Below are positions 10,425 through 21,667 of a DNA stretch of 64,000 nucleotides, piece after piece. Positions within the stretch are counted from its first letter, which is position 1. Every line of letters starts with the position of its first letter. Under the pieces are notes generated by a model. That model searched no databases. It saw only the letters and a list, made by a program, of their open reading frames with translations, and was not told the DNA's origin. The position numbers and the translations under genes were made by a program. The stretch is taken from contig KL647289.1 of NCBI GenBank assembly GCA_000727475.1, forward strand, positions 4,964,019 through 5,028,018. Reading direction: 5' to 3'. Source of the DNA: Sarcocystis neurona (lineage: Eukaryota; Apicomplexa; Conoidasida; Eucoccidiorida; Sarcocystidae).

Positions 10425-11909
10425 ACAAGAGCCGATATACACTCGGACCGTGAACGTTTACTTGCGTGAACACACGCGCAGCGATAGGTCGATACAGAGA
10501 TCTGTTTGCAGGTACAGATATATGTATCTGCGGTGGAAAAATTTAGACGCTAAACACAGCACAACCCGCTGCATGCCAACTTTCACCTACTGAGATTAGC
10601 AGCACCGGACAAATGTCCAAGACGGCACTACAACAGCAGCAACATCGATAATTGTTGCAGCGGCACTGGCAGCAGCAGCATTCAGCGTACAACGCAGCAG
10701 GAATAAAATTACGGCAGTCGGGCCTCCCCCCCACACACAGGACGTGACGTTGTGCAGTACAATTTGTATTCGTAGTTTGTTCTCCCCGAAGGCTCCACCT
10801 GCTCTCTGGCCTGCTGCGGCTGTTGCAGAAAGGCAGTTGTTCCAGCTGCGGCGGCTGCCCGCGATGCTGGCATTGTTGCCGCCCCTTGCCTTCTTTTTAC
10901 CATTGCTACCTCGTACTTCCGTCTGCAGCTGGCCGCTTTCTGCGCGGCAGAAGCAGTTCTGGCACTGCCAGAACGGCAACACCAGCAACAATTGCCATGC
11001 ACTGCTTGCATACGTTAGGCACACGACGATGCATATCCTGTCCTATTGGAGTTACTAAAAAGCTTCGCAAGCAACCCATCAGCCTCCCCCCAGCAGCAGC
11101 ACGATCAGAGGCAGCGGTGCCTCTAAAGTATACACAACACTACACCTGCTGCGTAGGGCTGCTACTGATCATGTGTTGCCACGTCCTTGTTTCAGGCCAC
11201 CGAGGAGACCCCGGGAGTAACAGCGAGAAGCGATGGCAGTAGTGCCATTATTACTGACGAAAGAAGAATGCTTCCAGCGACACTCAAGTTCCCCAGTGAT
11301 ACGCCCCGTAAGAAACACGTGCTGTTCATGGCCTTCATGTTCGGAAGGTAGTGTATCAACCCAGACACAATCGATCGTTTATGCGTAGGCGCTCAGAGAG
11401 GCCTACACGGATGCACGTCTTTTGTTTACGCGCGGCCACACATTAATGTTCATGTTATCTGGGTGCATGCGGATACGTTCTTGTGACGCTGGAAAGCACG
11501 TGGAGCCCTGCTTCGCTGGCATCGAGCTTGTGGAGATTTGTGCGCGCTTGCTGACCAGCCGTTACCCAGGCATTTGGGCAGAACAAGCTTCCCCCTCCAT
11601 TTGTTCTCTTCTTTCCCTGTACTTACACAACTATACTTGCCTGCTGTGCCAACCCGCAGTCATGCACAAACAGTACCCAGCCCAACACCTGTCCACACAT
11701 TAGATCGGTGCACGTATGTGTGTACATTAAAATATATATGTATATATGAACGTATGGGAAACACATGCGTAGGTGTATGTAATACATGAAAAAGTAGATG
11801 CAACGCGTGGAGCCACTTTTGTGGCATACCTCAATGTGCAAAGTGTACAACAGACAAGTGCCTGCCAAAATGGCAGCGGGATGTTATCCCACAGGACCAC
11901 GACACCTGC
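10425..11909. other. Spacer with short CAG-rich patch and good splice acceptor
   Basis: The sequence is AT-rich at both ends, with a short triplet-repeat patch at 10620-10700 and mixed GC-rich sequence to 11240. Frames of about 140 codons exist here on both strands (10823-11242 plus, 10596-11024 minus) but cannot be told apart as real. CTTGTTTCAG near 11187-11196 is a good acceptor-like site, as is the CCCACAG just before 11895. 11700-11800 is TA-type microsatellite. It may be an intron or intergenic DNA. Confidence 0.4.
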
Positions 11910-14765
11910 ATGATCACGCTCAAGGGCATCTGCTTTTCATGTGTTCATCATCCAGAAGTTGACCCAGGAGCACCGGCGTCAGAAACAGCAGGGAGAGAAC
12001 CAGCGGCAGCAGCACCAGCAGCAAATGAAGGACCTTTGCGTGCACAGAAGGAGCAGTCTGCGATTGCAGACTCCCGGGCACCAGGTTATCCTGTGGTGCC
12101 TGTTGTACAGCGGCTGCAGCGGGAACATCGGTGCCATTTGTTGGGCACTGTTGTTGCGGCAGAGTATCCCGCTGCTTCCCTGGCAACGCACTCGAAGGAG
12201 CAGGCCAGAGATGCAGAACATGAACATCCCCAGGATTTGCAGCTGTCACATCCCCGACAATCATTGCAGCAGCAGCAGCAACACACGTTTCATGGGCAGC
12301 ACCAAACAGAAAAGAAGCAGGAGCAACTGGAGCATGTGGGGCAGAAGGACACACGTAAATATTCATCCCTGTTTGCTCTGCAGCATACGGACAAACAGCG
12401 GATGCCCCAATTTACTACGAAGGAGGAGCAACAGCAGCAGCGGCAGCAACAGCGTCAGCAGCAGCAGCCGCCTGTCCACACGCATCATCAACAGGAGGGC
12501 ACACGTTCGCTCGACGCAGAATCTGCTGAGTTGCACGGGCAGACGCAGGACACCGGTGAGCAGAATAACGGCGTGGAGCGGCATAGTGAACAGCCAATCC
12601 ACCTGCCTGGACAAGGAGAAACAGAGGAAAAGCATAACCACCAGCAGAACCCCGGTGCCGAGTACCAGGAGCACGTGCACTGGGAGAACCTGGAAGATGA
12701 AGAGCAGCAGGTGCAGAAGCAGCAGCAGCAGCACCGAAAGGCACTTTCCTGTCGCAGTAGAGCAAGCTCCACTGGTGTTGGAACGCCACAGCAGCAGCTG
12801 CGACAACAGAAGAGACAACAGAAGTGGTTGGAGACCGAGAAACAAGAGAAGGACCGGAGTGCAGGAAGACGAGAGCAGCACCGGTTGCAGCAGCAGCTGC
12901 GGAAAGACAATGAGATGGGGCACCCTAAAGAGCTGCAGCAGACTCAACAGCACCACCGGGATCCAGCAATACAGGAAGAAAAATTAGGCTGCACTCAAAC
13001 GACAGTTGTCGCACACGAATGCGGCTCGCCCATACTGAAGGCGGCACAAAAGCACTCCCACGTTCCTGTTGCGGTTGCACTTCCTTATTTATGCTCTTCT
13101 TCTCCATTGGTCTCTCCGTTCTCTGCTGCCGTTTCTTCAGCAGCAACGAATCCGAATCGGGCACCCGTAGCTGTTGCCGCTGGAGAGGAAGGAATGACCG
13201 CAATGCTGCTTTCCGATGACTCGACGCAGCGGGGATTGCGGTCTGCAGTGGAGGAAAAGTGCAGCGGCAGCTTGCTGCCGCTGCCGCAACATATCGAAAG
13301 TACAGCAACACAGAGCCTAGCAGAGCGGCGGCACCGAGAGAAAATCCTGCAACCACTCCAGCAGCAGCAGTCCGCCACGAGAAAAGTGCGGGGTTCTCAT
13401 CAGAAACAGACCGCACAACACAGTAGCAGCAGCAGTTGCTCGACAGCTGATGAAGCAGCAGACGAAGAAAGACCTAAAGCAGCAAAGACTCCCGGAGCGG
13501 AGTTCTTTCCAGCACGAAGTGCCACGGCGTTTATTGATCAACTTGGTACCGTGGAGGGAGTACGTGCCTTTATGGTGGCAGAGCAGCCCGAGTCTGCTCT
13601 TATTCCCCAGCAGCTGAGTTTTCAGCAGAAACAGCAGCTCACTTTTCAAGAGGAGCAGCAACTACAGCAGCAGCGACAGGGCGAGCAGGAGCAGCACCGA
13701 TACGGGCAAGAAAAGGAAAATCAACGGTGCGCCAATATTCTGGATGCAGATGTATCATCCTGCCCTGGCGCCGACGACGAGGCAGAGGCAACGTGGGAGT
13801 CGCTAGAAAGGCAGCTGCTAATCCATAAGGAGGAGGCTGCAGAAAACGTGGTACCTTTGCAGCTGCAAGCCACGGGACTGCAGCTGCCGCAGGAGTTCTG
13901 CAGGCAGCAACAACAGCAAGAAAAGAGTAAGCCCCTGCAAGAGCAGAAGGGGGAGGCGCAGCTGGGGCAGGTAGAAAGACGAGATCTCTCTTTGCACAGC
14001 AACGGGACTTTTACTCAGAAGCCGCAGCACGGCAGCGGTAGCACTCTCTTGCATCTGCCGCCGTGGTGGACTGGAGAAGTGCACTTGAAGAGATGGACAG
14101 CAGCAGAGATAGAGTCGGATGAGGCGAGAAAGAGAGAAGGTAGGAAGGAGGCGCTTGCCTTTGTTGAGCTGTGCTGCCACACAGCAACACATCGGCTGCT
14201 GCAAACGATAACGCCAAGAGGACTTCTTGATAGCGGCAACAATTCCGTCCTCACGAGCAGCAGCACGGAACACGTTTTTTCTAAAACCAACAACGGTGTC
14301 CAGGACTGCACCTTCGACGGGAGCGAAGGGCCCCGCACCGACAGCAGTCTGCTTGGCAATTATGGCAGCAGCCCTCGGGCCAGCAGCGGCAGCGGCAACG
14401 TCCAGCGGAGCGTTAGCTTCCAGACCTCTTCGTGGAACAAAGAAGTGAGCATTGCTGCTGCTGCAGCATCTTTCAAGGGGACTGTAGCTGCAGACCCCGT
14501 TGCGGCTCTTCTCAGATGCAGCAATAGAACCAAGAGCAACGGGAGCACGGCCTGCTGCAGAGGTGACGTTATCGAGGTTGAATGCGGCAGAAGCGGCGGC
14601 ACCGTAGGCTGCAGCAGCAGAAGGCGCAACAGGAGCAGCAGTAGGGAGAGCTGCGTCCCGCTTCAGCCAGAGGACTCCGTTGGAAACTTTCCCCCCAACA
14701 GCAGGAGTACGTCGTTGAGGCTCCTAGTAGCCGCGATCCGACTTCCTAAAATTTATCCCCACTAA
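11910..14765 (+). CDS. Gln-rich HAAR protein, unknown function
   Basis: This open frame of 951 codons starts at an ATG 16 bases after an acceptor-like CCCACAG and ends in TAA. The N-terminal 500 residues are Gln/His/Glu-rich with long imperfect Q-runs (12240-12290, 12420-12470, 12700-12740). A more complex section follows from about 13490 to 14340, including ATAFIDQLGTVEGVRAFMVA and LLHLPPWWTGEVHLKRW. The final part returns to Ser/Arg-rich sequence. The complex section is the best place to look for a fold, but I recognise none. Donor-like sites lie at about 12553 and 14139. The start could be internal to an exon, since the upstream frame was not tied to a promoter. Confidence 0.45.
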   Translation: MITLKGICFSCVHHPEVDPGAPASETAGREPAAAAPAANEGPLRAQKEQSAIADSRAPGYPVVPVVQRLQREHRCHLLGTVVAAEYPAASLATHSKEQARDAEHEHPQDLQLSHPRQSLQQQQQHTFHGQHQTEKKQEQLEHVGQKDTRKYSSLFALQHTDKQRMPQFTTKEEQQQQRQQQRQQQQPPVHTHHQQEGTRSLDAESAELHGQTQDTGEQNNGVERHSEQPIHLPGQGETEEKHNHQQNPGAEYQEHVHWENLEDEEQQVQKQQQQHRKALSCRSRASSTGVGTPQQQLRQQKRQQKWLETEKQEKDRSAGRREQHRLQQQLRKDNEMGHPKELQQTQQHHRDPAIQEEKLGCTQTTVVAHECGSPILKAAQKHSHVPVAVALPYLCSSSPLVSPFSAAVSSAATNPNRAPVAVAAGEEGMTAMLLSDDSTQRGLRSAVEEKCSGSLLPLPQHIESTATQSLAERRHREKILQPLQQQQSATRKVRGSHQKQTAQHSSSSSCSTADEAADEERPKAAKTPGAEFFPARSATAFIDQLGTVEGVRAFMVAEQPESALIPQQLSFQQKQQLTFQEEQQLQQQRQGEQEQHRYGQEKENQRCANILDADVSSCPGADDEAEATWESLERQLLIHKEEAAENVVPLQLQATGLQLPQEFCRQQQQQEKSKPLQEQKGEAQLGQVERRDLSLHSNGTFTQKPQHGSGSTLLHLPPWWTGEVHLKRWTAAEIESDEARKREGRKEALAFVELCCHTATHRLLQTITPRGLLDSGNNSVLTSSSTEHVFSKTNNGVQDCTFDGSEGPRTDSSLLGNYGSSPRASSGSGNVQRSVSFQTSSWNKEVSIAAAAASFKGTVAADPVAALLRCSNRTKSNGSTACCRGDVIEVECGRSGGTVGCSSRRRNRSSSRESCVPLQPEDSVGNFPPNSRSTSLRLLVAAIRLPKIYPH

Positions 14766-15946
14766 CCTATGTAGACCTAAACACATGCGTAGTCGTAGAC
14801 GGATGCCTCCTACTCTGTAGATACACATTTACACATATATATATATACATATATAGGTAAATACGCTTGTGCGGGAACTCCTGTGTATGTGTGCAGGTAA
14901 ACATATGATATATACGTAGATGGATGTCCTAGTACACGTTCGTACATATCTATGTAGGTAAATTCACCTAGCTGGACGTACCTGTACACATTTGCATATT
15001 TATATGGATACACAGACGTATGCACCCGCATTTCTTGTGTAGAGACGCACAGCTGAAGAAGTATGCGTACAGATATGTGTGGATGCTGGAAGGAGTCGCT
15101 GTAACTCTTGAAGATTTGCAGCGCCCCATGCATAAAGAAATAGTTCACTTCTTGTAGAGCTCGACACGCACAGGCGTAGACGTGGAGAAAGCCCGGGCAC
15201 ATCCATTTCAACACGCATATATTTGTACGTCCAAGTAACTCTCAAGCTGACTGGGCACTGTACGCACTGCAAAAACGTGCGAAGGCTGTCCTTTGCGCAT
15301 TCGCAGATATCGATGTCTGTTACATAAACATAATCTACACAGAGGCGTGTAGGGGCTGATGGACAACCACATACTTGCACCCTATCCACAGCCGACTACG
15401 TAATTACGTACAGGAACCAACACAGATAGACACGCTCCGAGTCACACATGTGTACACCTACGCAGACACATAGCGGAGAGGTGTATGCAACACGACGTAG
15501 TTTCACCGGTGGATATGCGCTTGGGTAGCCTGCGCAGGTACGCAGAAACACAAAGAAAGGTCGTCTCCGCACAAAAGAACGGCTGTACGTGTGTCTGCAC
15601 ATACATATATATATGTGTGTGGCAATCACGGTGGATAAGTATACATCTACGTAGTCCCCTACGCAAGCCGATATATCGACCTGGCTGGGGTTGATCGAAT
15701 ATTTGCGTCTAGGCGGTGTTCACACGCATAATTAAATATGTCCACCTATGCGTTTATCTTCGCCAGCACAGTGATGCTTGCGTCTTTCTCTTCTGTAGGT
15801 CTTCGCCATTTCACGTGTACGCCAAACAAAGAATGAAAATTTTCACTCGTTGTTCTCTATGTGTATACGTAAAAGGTTCCAAAGAGGCATACATTGGTAC
15901 GGGTGTACACTGTGATCTACACTTTCATAGTGGACGTACATAGAAG
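14766..15946. other. AT-rich microsatellite spacer
   Basis: This 1.2-kb stretch lacks CAG/CTG repeats and is rich in alternating purine-pyrimidine words built from TATA, ACGTA and TGTGTA. Short frames on both strands are typical of this composition, being rich in Tyr, Val, Ile and Cys. No RNA gene or conserved coding is seen. Confidence 0.5.
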
Positions 15947-18900
15947 ATGTTCTTATGTGTACGCGCCCTACTATCTCTCTTGGGGTACATCTGTGTGTGT
16001 GGGTCTACGGCGGGTCACGCAAGCGATGCTGTGTTTCTCTGTATACGCTTTCGGCTTTGGAGATATCTAGCCTGTGGCAAACTGTTGATCTGTTTCTTTG
16101 ATGGTTTTGCGTGCGGCCTCCTTGAAGGACTTTCTGTGGCTACTCGCCTGCCCAACGGCCGCCGGAGAAGGAACGGGGAAAAAGTCTCAGGAAAAACTAC
16201 AGCTGCTACAATTGCTTCTTTTGCTGCTTACACTCACCAACACCAGCGCGTCATTGAGAAAGCCGCTACGTCTACCGCTGCAGGAGCCGAGAAAGTGGAA
16301 GCGGCGGCTGCTGCCGCAGTGGAGCAAGCAAAAGGATCACCACCAGGTTTGACTGTTCTTTCCGTGCTCCCTCAGACATCAGTACACAGCCCAGCAGCGG
16401 CTCCTTTCAGCCTGCAGCCGCAGCAGCAGCAACAGCTGCGGTACCAACATGTGCCGCAACTGTCAGACCACGACGGACAGCAGCACGTGGCTGAACAGGA
16501 CCAGGAAAAAACAGCTGTTATACTGTACCCACAGGTTGCTGCTCCGTTACACCAGCAACGTGGAAAAGCGATTCCTCATGTATGCATGCAGGTAGTGACG
16601 TCTTCTCTGCTTCCCCAACCACAACAGCGACAGCAGTATAGATGCTCTCCTTTAATAGAGCAGCAGCAACTGTGCCACAGCGCTTCCTATGCAGCGCCTC
16701 GCATCTGTGCCGATCAGCAGGCGGATTGCAGACGAGAACGGCGACATGTTGTTGTAGCGCGGCGACGGGAGCACCAGCAGCAGCACTCCGACTGGCCGGC
16801 AAAGAATCTAAAGGAGCAGCAGCACATGGACCAGCACAAGCAACAGCAGCAGCAGCGGCGCGTTGAATGTGAGACGCAGCAGCAAGGGCTCCTGCAGTTG
16901 CAACAGCAGCACCTGCTGGCCAGTCAACAGCAGCAGTTGCTCGTCCAGCTGCAGCGTCCCAAACAGGAACTGCAGAGTCGACGGGAGCAGGGGCATCAGC
17001 AGCAGCGGCAAGGAACCGCCTTTACGCATGAGGGGAAGCAAACAGGCGCGGCCGGGGAAGGCGGATGGAAAAGCAGCTGGAGCTGCTTAATTGAGAGTCT
17101 TTTCCCATCACGGGGAAGTACGCCGCACCCTGTTGCAACTGTAGGGCGACAAGATTCTTTAGAAGACAATGACACAGCCACAGGAAAGAATGGAGTCGCG
17201 CCGTACAGCCCACCAACAGCGGAATGTTTGCTTTTGGATAACCGCGGCACCAGCAGTCTCCACACGAATGTTTGGCAGCCGCCTGGTACCTATTTGGCAG
17301 CGGCAACAGCAAGAAGCAGACAGATCCCACTCACCTTAGCAGCAGCAGTACCGCGAAGCCACGAAGGAGAGTCGGGAACAGCAGCGGCAACAGCAAGCAG
17401 GGAAGAATCAAGAGCACAAAGAGGGCTTGCAGTGGATGACGCAGCGACAGGACGGGAGGCACGAGCAGCCGCAAGAAGAATGGAGGAGCGCACTGCTATT
17501 GATGGGCCCAGCGTGCCACAGAGGGTGAGGGCACCGTCTGCCACTACCGCGTGTTCTGCAGAGAATCACGCGTGCTGCGTTGCAGCAGCAGCAACTGTAC
17601 AACAGAAGAGAAAAGAAGCTGCAGCAGGAGAACCAGCTCGTGTTTTACCAGCAAAAGATTCTAACCCTACTGCTGCGGCCAGCTGTTGCCCTGCAGGTTT
17701 TGGGCACGCTGATGGTCCACACAGCGTTCTTACAGAGCAGGTACTTCAAGCGCATGCATTATCAGTCGCAGGAGCGGCAAGAAGTGTAATAGCAGGAATG
17801 CAGGCGGCAGCAAGAGGGGAAATGGGAATCCCAGTCGGAGCAGCAGGCCGCAGCAGCTCCTCCTCTTCGCTATTGGTTTCTCCTTCGCCAACATCTTTGC
17901 GTTTCCTGCCGACGCCGACGCCTCCTGCTTCCACTGCATTAGCGGTGGCAGCGAGCCGCAGCCCTGATGCAATGCTGCAGCCTCAGCCTCTCACCAGCAG
18001 CGACACCAAGTGTAGCCACAGCAGCAGCTTCTGCAGCAGGAGCGGAAGAGTCGATATACTGCCAAAGAGGTCTGGATGGACAGCAACGAATTCTCGGCCT
18101 TCGGCAATAGCTCTCGCAGAAGCAGAGTCAGCACCACAGGCAGAGGCACGAGAGCGCGCAGGGGGCACCATCGGTCGGGCTATCGCAGAGCACCCGCCAG
18201 CACAGCGACAGCAGCGCAGAACGACAGCAGCAGCTGCAGAAGAAAGAGAAGGTGTGGAGCCGGTGTCGCAGCAACAACAGAAAGGACCTGCACCAGCAGG
18301 AGAAAGTTTCATTCGCAGCTGGCTGAGCCGTATCTTTTCCACTCCTGTCCCTCTGTCGGACGGCACAACAACGCCTTTCCGAGTAACCGCAGAACACTCA
18401 ACCGCAGGTGAGAACCCGGACGGGCAGAAAAGACAGGGAAGCAGCGTATCTGACCTTCCTGCAAAACGGAGAATACCCGAGACTGAGCCCACCGTGTTTG
18501 GTTGTCCGCCGGGAGAAATAATAGCGAGACAGCAGCAACAGCTGAAGCGCTTTCAAGAGAAGCAGCAGCCAAGCGGACAGCAGCAGCACAGCTTCATGGG
18601 GTCGCTGATGCTTGGAAAGTTGCTGCTGGGAGATCGAATGTCGACTACTTCGGACGTGGGCGAAGAGGGAAGACGAAAGGACCGGGCAAGCAAAGCCCCT
18701 GCTGGTCCGGACTCTGTGACAGACCAGAAGAATAATTTCGGCAACAGCAGCAGCGACGGAAACAGCAGCTACTGTATCAGCGGCTGCAGCAGCATACCCA
18801 TTCCATTCTCGAGCGCCGCACCTGCTACACACGTAGAACTCCCGAGAGCAGGGACGCTGCAGCAGCAGCAGCAGAAATGCATAGGGACAACAGCAGGGGA

Positions 18901-21667
18901 GGGAGCAGACACGGGCAGCAACACCAGCAGCAGAGGCAGCGCGGTGGAAGAACTCTTGACTGGCAGCGCGTGTAGCTCCAAGCAGCACCGACGGCTTGAG
19001 CCCAGACGAACAGGCGACAGAAGGCAGCAGGAGCAGGTGAAGCATCGCAGCTGGACACCGCATCAGCCAGCCGAATTGGAACACGTCTGCAAGCAAAATC
19101 AGCAGCAAGGTGAGCTGCGGCAGCAGCAGGAAGAGGAGGAGGCAGTGCGCCAGCAGCAGGAAAGGCAGGAAGACGAAGATTACATGTTTGCTTTGGAACT
19201 GCAGGAGCAATTAAATCGCGGCTGCAGCAGTGAAGGGGAGGAACCCGCAGGCAACATCGGCGGCAGCAGCAACAACTGTGGCCACGTGCTGGATAACAAG
19301 GACAGCAGCCAAGGAGAAAAGAAGCATAGCAGCAGCCGGTGCTGGGCAGGAAGCGCGTCATTAGCAGAGAAAGAAGCAGAGGTTCGCCAGCGCCTACAGC
19401 GGTTGCACCAGCAGAGCGAGATGCAGAAGCAGCATCTGCAACAGCTCGAGCAGCAGCAGGAGCAAAGCTGGGTTCATGCAAAAGATTGGCAGAGACGCCA
19501 CAGCTCCGTCCGCCTTCCTGCGGCAACTGAAAATCTACGTTACGGCGCTGTAGAGGCACCTGATGCAGCCTTTCTCTCTGCTGGTGAGGCAGCAGCGGCT
19601 GGTGCTGCTGCTGGCTTTTCTGCGGACCAGGGCCAGTCTTACCAAGACGCCTTTGGTGAGCAGGGTGATCCGGGTCAGGAGCAGCAGGGCACAGGGCGGC
19701 CGCTGTTGCAACAGAAGCAAGCTTTCTACGGCTGGCAACAGCAGCTGCAGGAATGGCAACAGGTGCAGCACACGCAGACACACTTACAGCAGGAGGAGGC
19801 AAATCCGAGACCGCTGCGGCGAGAAGGAGAGAGCAGCCTGCCTCTCGTAGGGCGAGGTCGAGAGCATTTACACGTGCAGCAGCGTCAGCAGCCACAGAGA
19901 CAGGTAGCACTTTCTTGTGCAGAACAGCATCAGCGCAAAACGAGCTTTGAGGTTCCTCCAGCTGCCTGTGACCGGAATACAGGCAGGGGAGAAGCACAGC
20001 AGCTCCACTGCCGCCCGGGCGCTTCCGTTTTTGCCACAGCAGCAGCACTCCCTACAACGCGGAGGCACTCGACAACACTGCAAGCGAGCAACAGTCGCAG
20101 CTGCGGTGGGATCAGAACAGATGTTCGGAGCAGTAGTGAGGGCAATAGAAGTCTTCAGCGTAGAAGCAACAGTAGTGGCGACAAACACAACATCAGCAGC
20201 CGCCTCTACAACAACACTGACATATGCAACGGTTGCAGCAAGTTCGGAGGCAGGGACGGCGGAGAGGGGCCTAGGATACGCAGAAGCAGCAGCGCAGCGT
20301 ATTACATCCGTCCTAAAGCAGATGAAATACGAAAATACCAGCAAATGGCCGACCAGCAGCAGCAACACCTGCAGCACACGCAGACTGCTGCGTTCCAGCA
20401 TCATTTGCTGCAGCAGCTGCAACATCAGCAGCAGCAGGGGTATCAGCAGCAGCCGCAGCACTGGCATCAGCAGCACCAAATCGAAGTTTCCTCTTGTCTG
20501 CCTCGCACTGGCAGTGATAGAGGCCGACGCCTGAGCTTGAATGAAAAAGACGCCTTTTCTGTTGCGGTACCACTAGCAGGAGGTGCAGGACAAGGCAGCG
20601 GCCTTTCACACGACGAGGTACCTGATCACAAACAGAGACGAACACGAGCTCACGGCGACGGCGCACAGGCAGCCACCCGAGGCAGAAGTCGCGAGCGTCT
20701 GCATCTTCAACTGCCGCACCCTGCGCAGCTCGACCGATCTACGCAAGACCAGCAGCACGTGAAGCAGCTTCAGAGAAAGAAGAAGCAGCTGCAGTGCCAG
20801 CACCACCAACAGAGAGACGAACAGAAGCACCACTGGAAGCAGCGCCAACAGGAGCTGTTCCAGCAGCAGGAGCGAGAGACCTCCGAACAAGATTTTGCAG
20901 TTGGCGACCTTCAGTGCGAAGACCCAAGACAGGCGTTGAAGTTGTCGGCGCGCATGAGACAGGAGCACAGCACAGACGCGAGCTTTTCTCCGGTAGCTTT
21001 AATGCAAGAGAGGAATACGTGGCGTAGGTACAGCAGCAGGAGAATGAAAAGCAGCAAGCGCACCCGACTGCTGAATGCTGCGAAAGCTGCTTCAGCGGCC
21101 GGTGCCTCTGCCGCTGCTGCTGGACTTTCCATAGCCATGCATACCGTGCGTGCTACGCTGCACAGGGCGAAAGAAGGGGCTGTCAGTAGGCGCAGCAGGT
21201 GCAGCCCCGTCAGCGGTAGGAGGGACATCATCAGCAGAAGAAGCAGAAGCAGGAGGTTCCGAAGTACGAGTGACAGTGACAGCAGGGGAAAAAGTATGTG
21301 GCACTGGTATCCAGCAGCAGAAAGAGAGGAGGAGGAGGAGTACCAGCAGCAACAGCACAGCACGATAGCGAAGGAGCAGCAACAGCCCAACAACACCTGG
21401 ATGCAGTACAATCATCAAAGCGGTTTTAAGCAGTACTTCCATAGTAATAGATGCAGCAGCAAGAGGACTTGCCGTCCATCGGCGGCGGCCAGCGGAGAGC
21501 CACACGAGCGTGGGGAAGTCAGCGAAGGAGTCGCTACTGGTAAGGAACAATGGAGTAGGTGCACAAACCAACGTGGAGTGCATAAAGCTGATGCTTCGAC
21601 TTCCGCGGCCGTCCCCCACTGTACAGGTGCTGCGGCTGGTACGGTAACTGCTATTGCATACATGTGA
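15947..21667 (+). CDS. Giant HAAR protein with possible signal peptide, unknown function
   Basis: This open frame of 1906 codons runs from ATG to TGA. The first 25 residues (MFLCVRALLSLLGYICVCGS followed by TAGHA) resemble a cleavable secretory signal, and a second hydrophobic stretch follows at residues 40-65. This AT-rich start could also be non-coding read-through. The body is Gln-rich with Ser and Ala runs. Non-repeat islands occur at 17060-17290, 18300-18500 and 20930-21300. Two islands resemble each other: SSWSCLIESLFPS (about 17067) and SFIRSWLSRIFSTP (about 18306), each followed by a Thr/Pro-rich tail. Donor-like sites (CAG then GTGAGA at about 18410, AAG then GTGAGC at about 19110) suggest possible internal introns. 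No enzyme domain is seen. If the signal is real, a secreted or surface-associated role is possible, but this is inference. Confidence 0.45.
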   Translation: MFLCVRALLSLLGYICVCGSTAGHASDAVFLCIRFRLWRYLACGKLLICFFDGFACGLLEGLSVATRLPNGRRRRNGEKVSGKTTAATIASFAAYTHQHQRVIEKAATSTAAGAEKVEAAAAAAVEQAKGSPPGLTVLSVLPQTSVHSPAAAPFSLQPQQQQQLRYQHVPQLSDHDGQQHVAEQDQEKTAVILYPQVAAPLHQQRGKAIPHVCMQVVTSSLLPQPQQRQQYRCSPLIEQQQLCHSASYAAPRICADQQADCRRERRHVVVARRREHQQQHSDWPAKNLKEQQHMDQHKQQQQQRRVECETQQQGLLQLQQQHLLASQQQQLLVQLQRPKQELQSRREQGHQQQRQGTAFTHEGKQTGAAGEGGWKSSWSCLIESLFPSRGSTPHPVATVGRQDSLEDNDTATGKNGVAPYSPPTAECLLLDNRGTSSLHTNVWQPPGTYLAAATARSRQIPLTLAAAVPRSHEGESGTAAATASREESRAQRGLAVDDAATGREARAAARRMEERTAIDGPSVPQRVRAPSATTACSAENHACCVAAAATVQQKRKEAAAGEPARVLPAKDSNPTAAASCCPAGFGHADGPHSVLTEQVLQAHALSVAGAARSVIAGMQAAARGEMGIPVGAAGRSSSSSSLLVSPSPTSLRFLPTPTPPASTALAVAASRSPDAMLQPQPLTSSDTKCSHSSSFCSRSGRVDILPKRSGWTATNSRPSAIALAEAESAPQAEARERAGGTIGRAIAEHPPAQRQQRRTTAAAAEEREGVEPVSQQQQKGPAPAGESFIRSWLSRIFSTPVPLSDGTTTPFRVTAEHSTAGENPDGQKRQGSSVSDLPAKRRIPETEPTVFGCPPGEIIARQQQQLKRFQEKQQPSGQQQHSFMGSLMLGKLLLGDRMSTTSDVGEEGRRKDRASKAPAGPDSVTDQKNNFGNSSSDGNSSYCISGCSSIPIPFSSAAPATHVELPRAGTLQQQQQKCIGTTAGEGADTGSNTSSRGSAVEELLTGSACSSKQHRRLEPRRTGDRRQQEQVKHRSWTPHQPAELEHVCKQNQQQGELRQQQEEEEAVRQQQERQEDEDYMFALELQEQLNRGCSSEGEEPAGNIGGSSNNCGHVLDNKDSSQGEKKHSSSRCWAGSASLAEKEAEVRQRLQRLHQQSEMQKQHLQQLEQQQEQSWVHAKDWQRRHSSVRLPAATENLRYGAVEAPDAAFLSAGEAAAAGAAAGFSADQGQSYQDAFGEQGDPGQEQQGTGRPLLQQKQAFYGWQQQLQEWQQVQHTQTHLQQEEANPRPLRREGESSLPLVGRGREHLHVQQRQQPQRQVALSCAEQHQRKTSFEVPPAACDRNTGRGEAQQLHCRPGASVFATAAALPTTRRHSTTLQASNSRSCGGIRTDVRSSSEGNRSLQRRSNSSGDKHNISSRLYNNTDICNGCSKFGGRDGGEGPRIRRSSSAAYYIRPKADEIRKYQQMADQQQQHLQHTQTAAFQHHLLQQLQHQQQQGYQQQPQHWHQQHQIEVSSCLPRTGSDRGRRLSLNEKDAFSVAVPLAGGAGQGSGLSHDEVPDHKQRRTRAHGDGAQAATRGRSRERLHLQLPHPAQLDRSTQDQQHVKQLQRKKKQLQCQHHQQRDEQKHHWKQRQQELFQQQERETSEQDFAVGDLQCEDPRQALKLSARMRQEHSTDASFSPVALMQERNTWRRYSSRRMKSSKRTRLLNAAKAASAAGASAAAAGLSIAMHTVRATLHRAKEGAVSRRSRCSPVSGRRDIISRRSRSRRFRSTSDSDSRGKSMWHWYPAAEREEEEEYQQQQHSTIAKEQQQPNNTWMQYNHQSGFKQYFHSNRCSSKRTCRPSAAASGEPHERGEVSEGVATGKEQWSRCTNQRGVHKADASTSAAVPHCTGAAAGTVTAIAYM

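Noticed and set aside
10596..11024. Minus-strand frame of 142 codons with mixed composition
   Set aside because: An equally long plus-strand frame overlaps it and neither has a start context, splice signals on both sides, or a domain.
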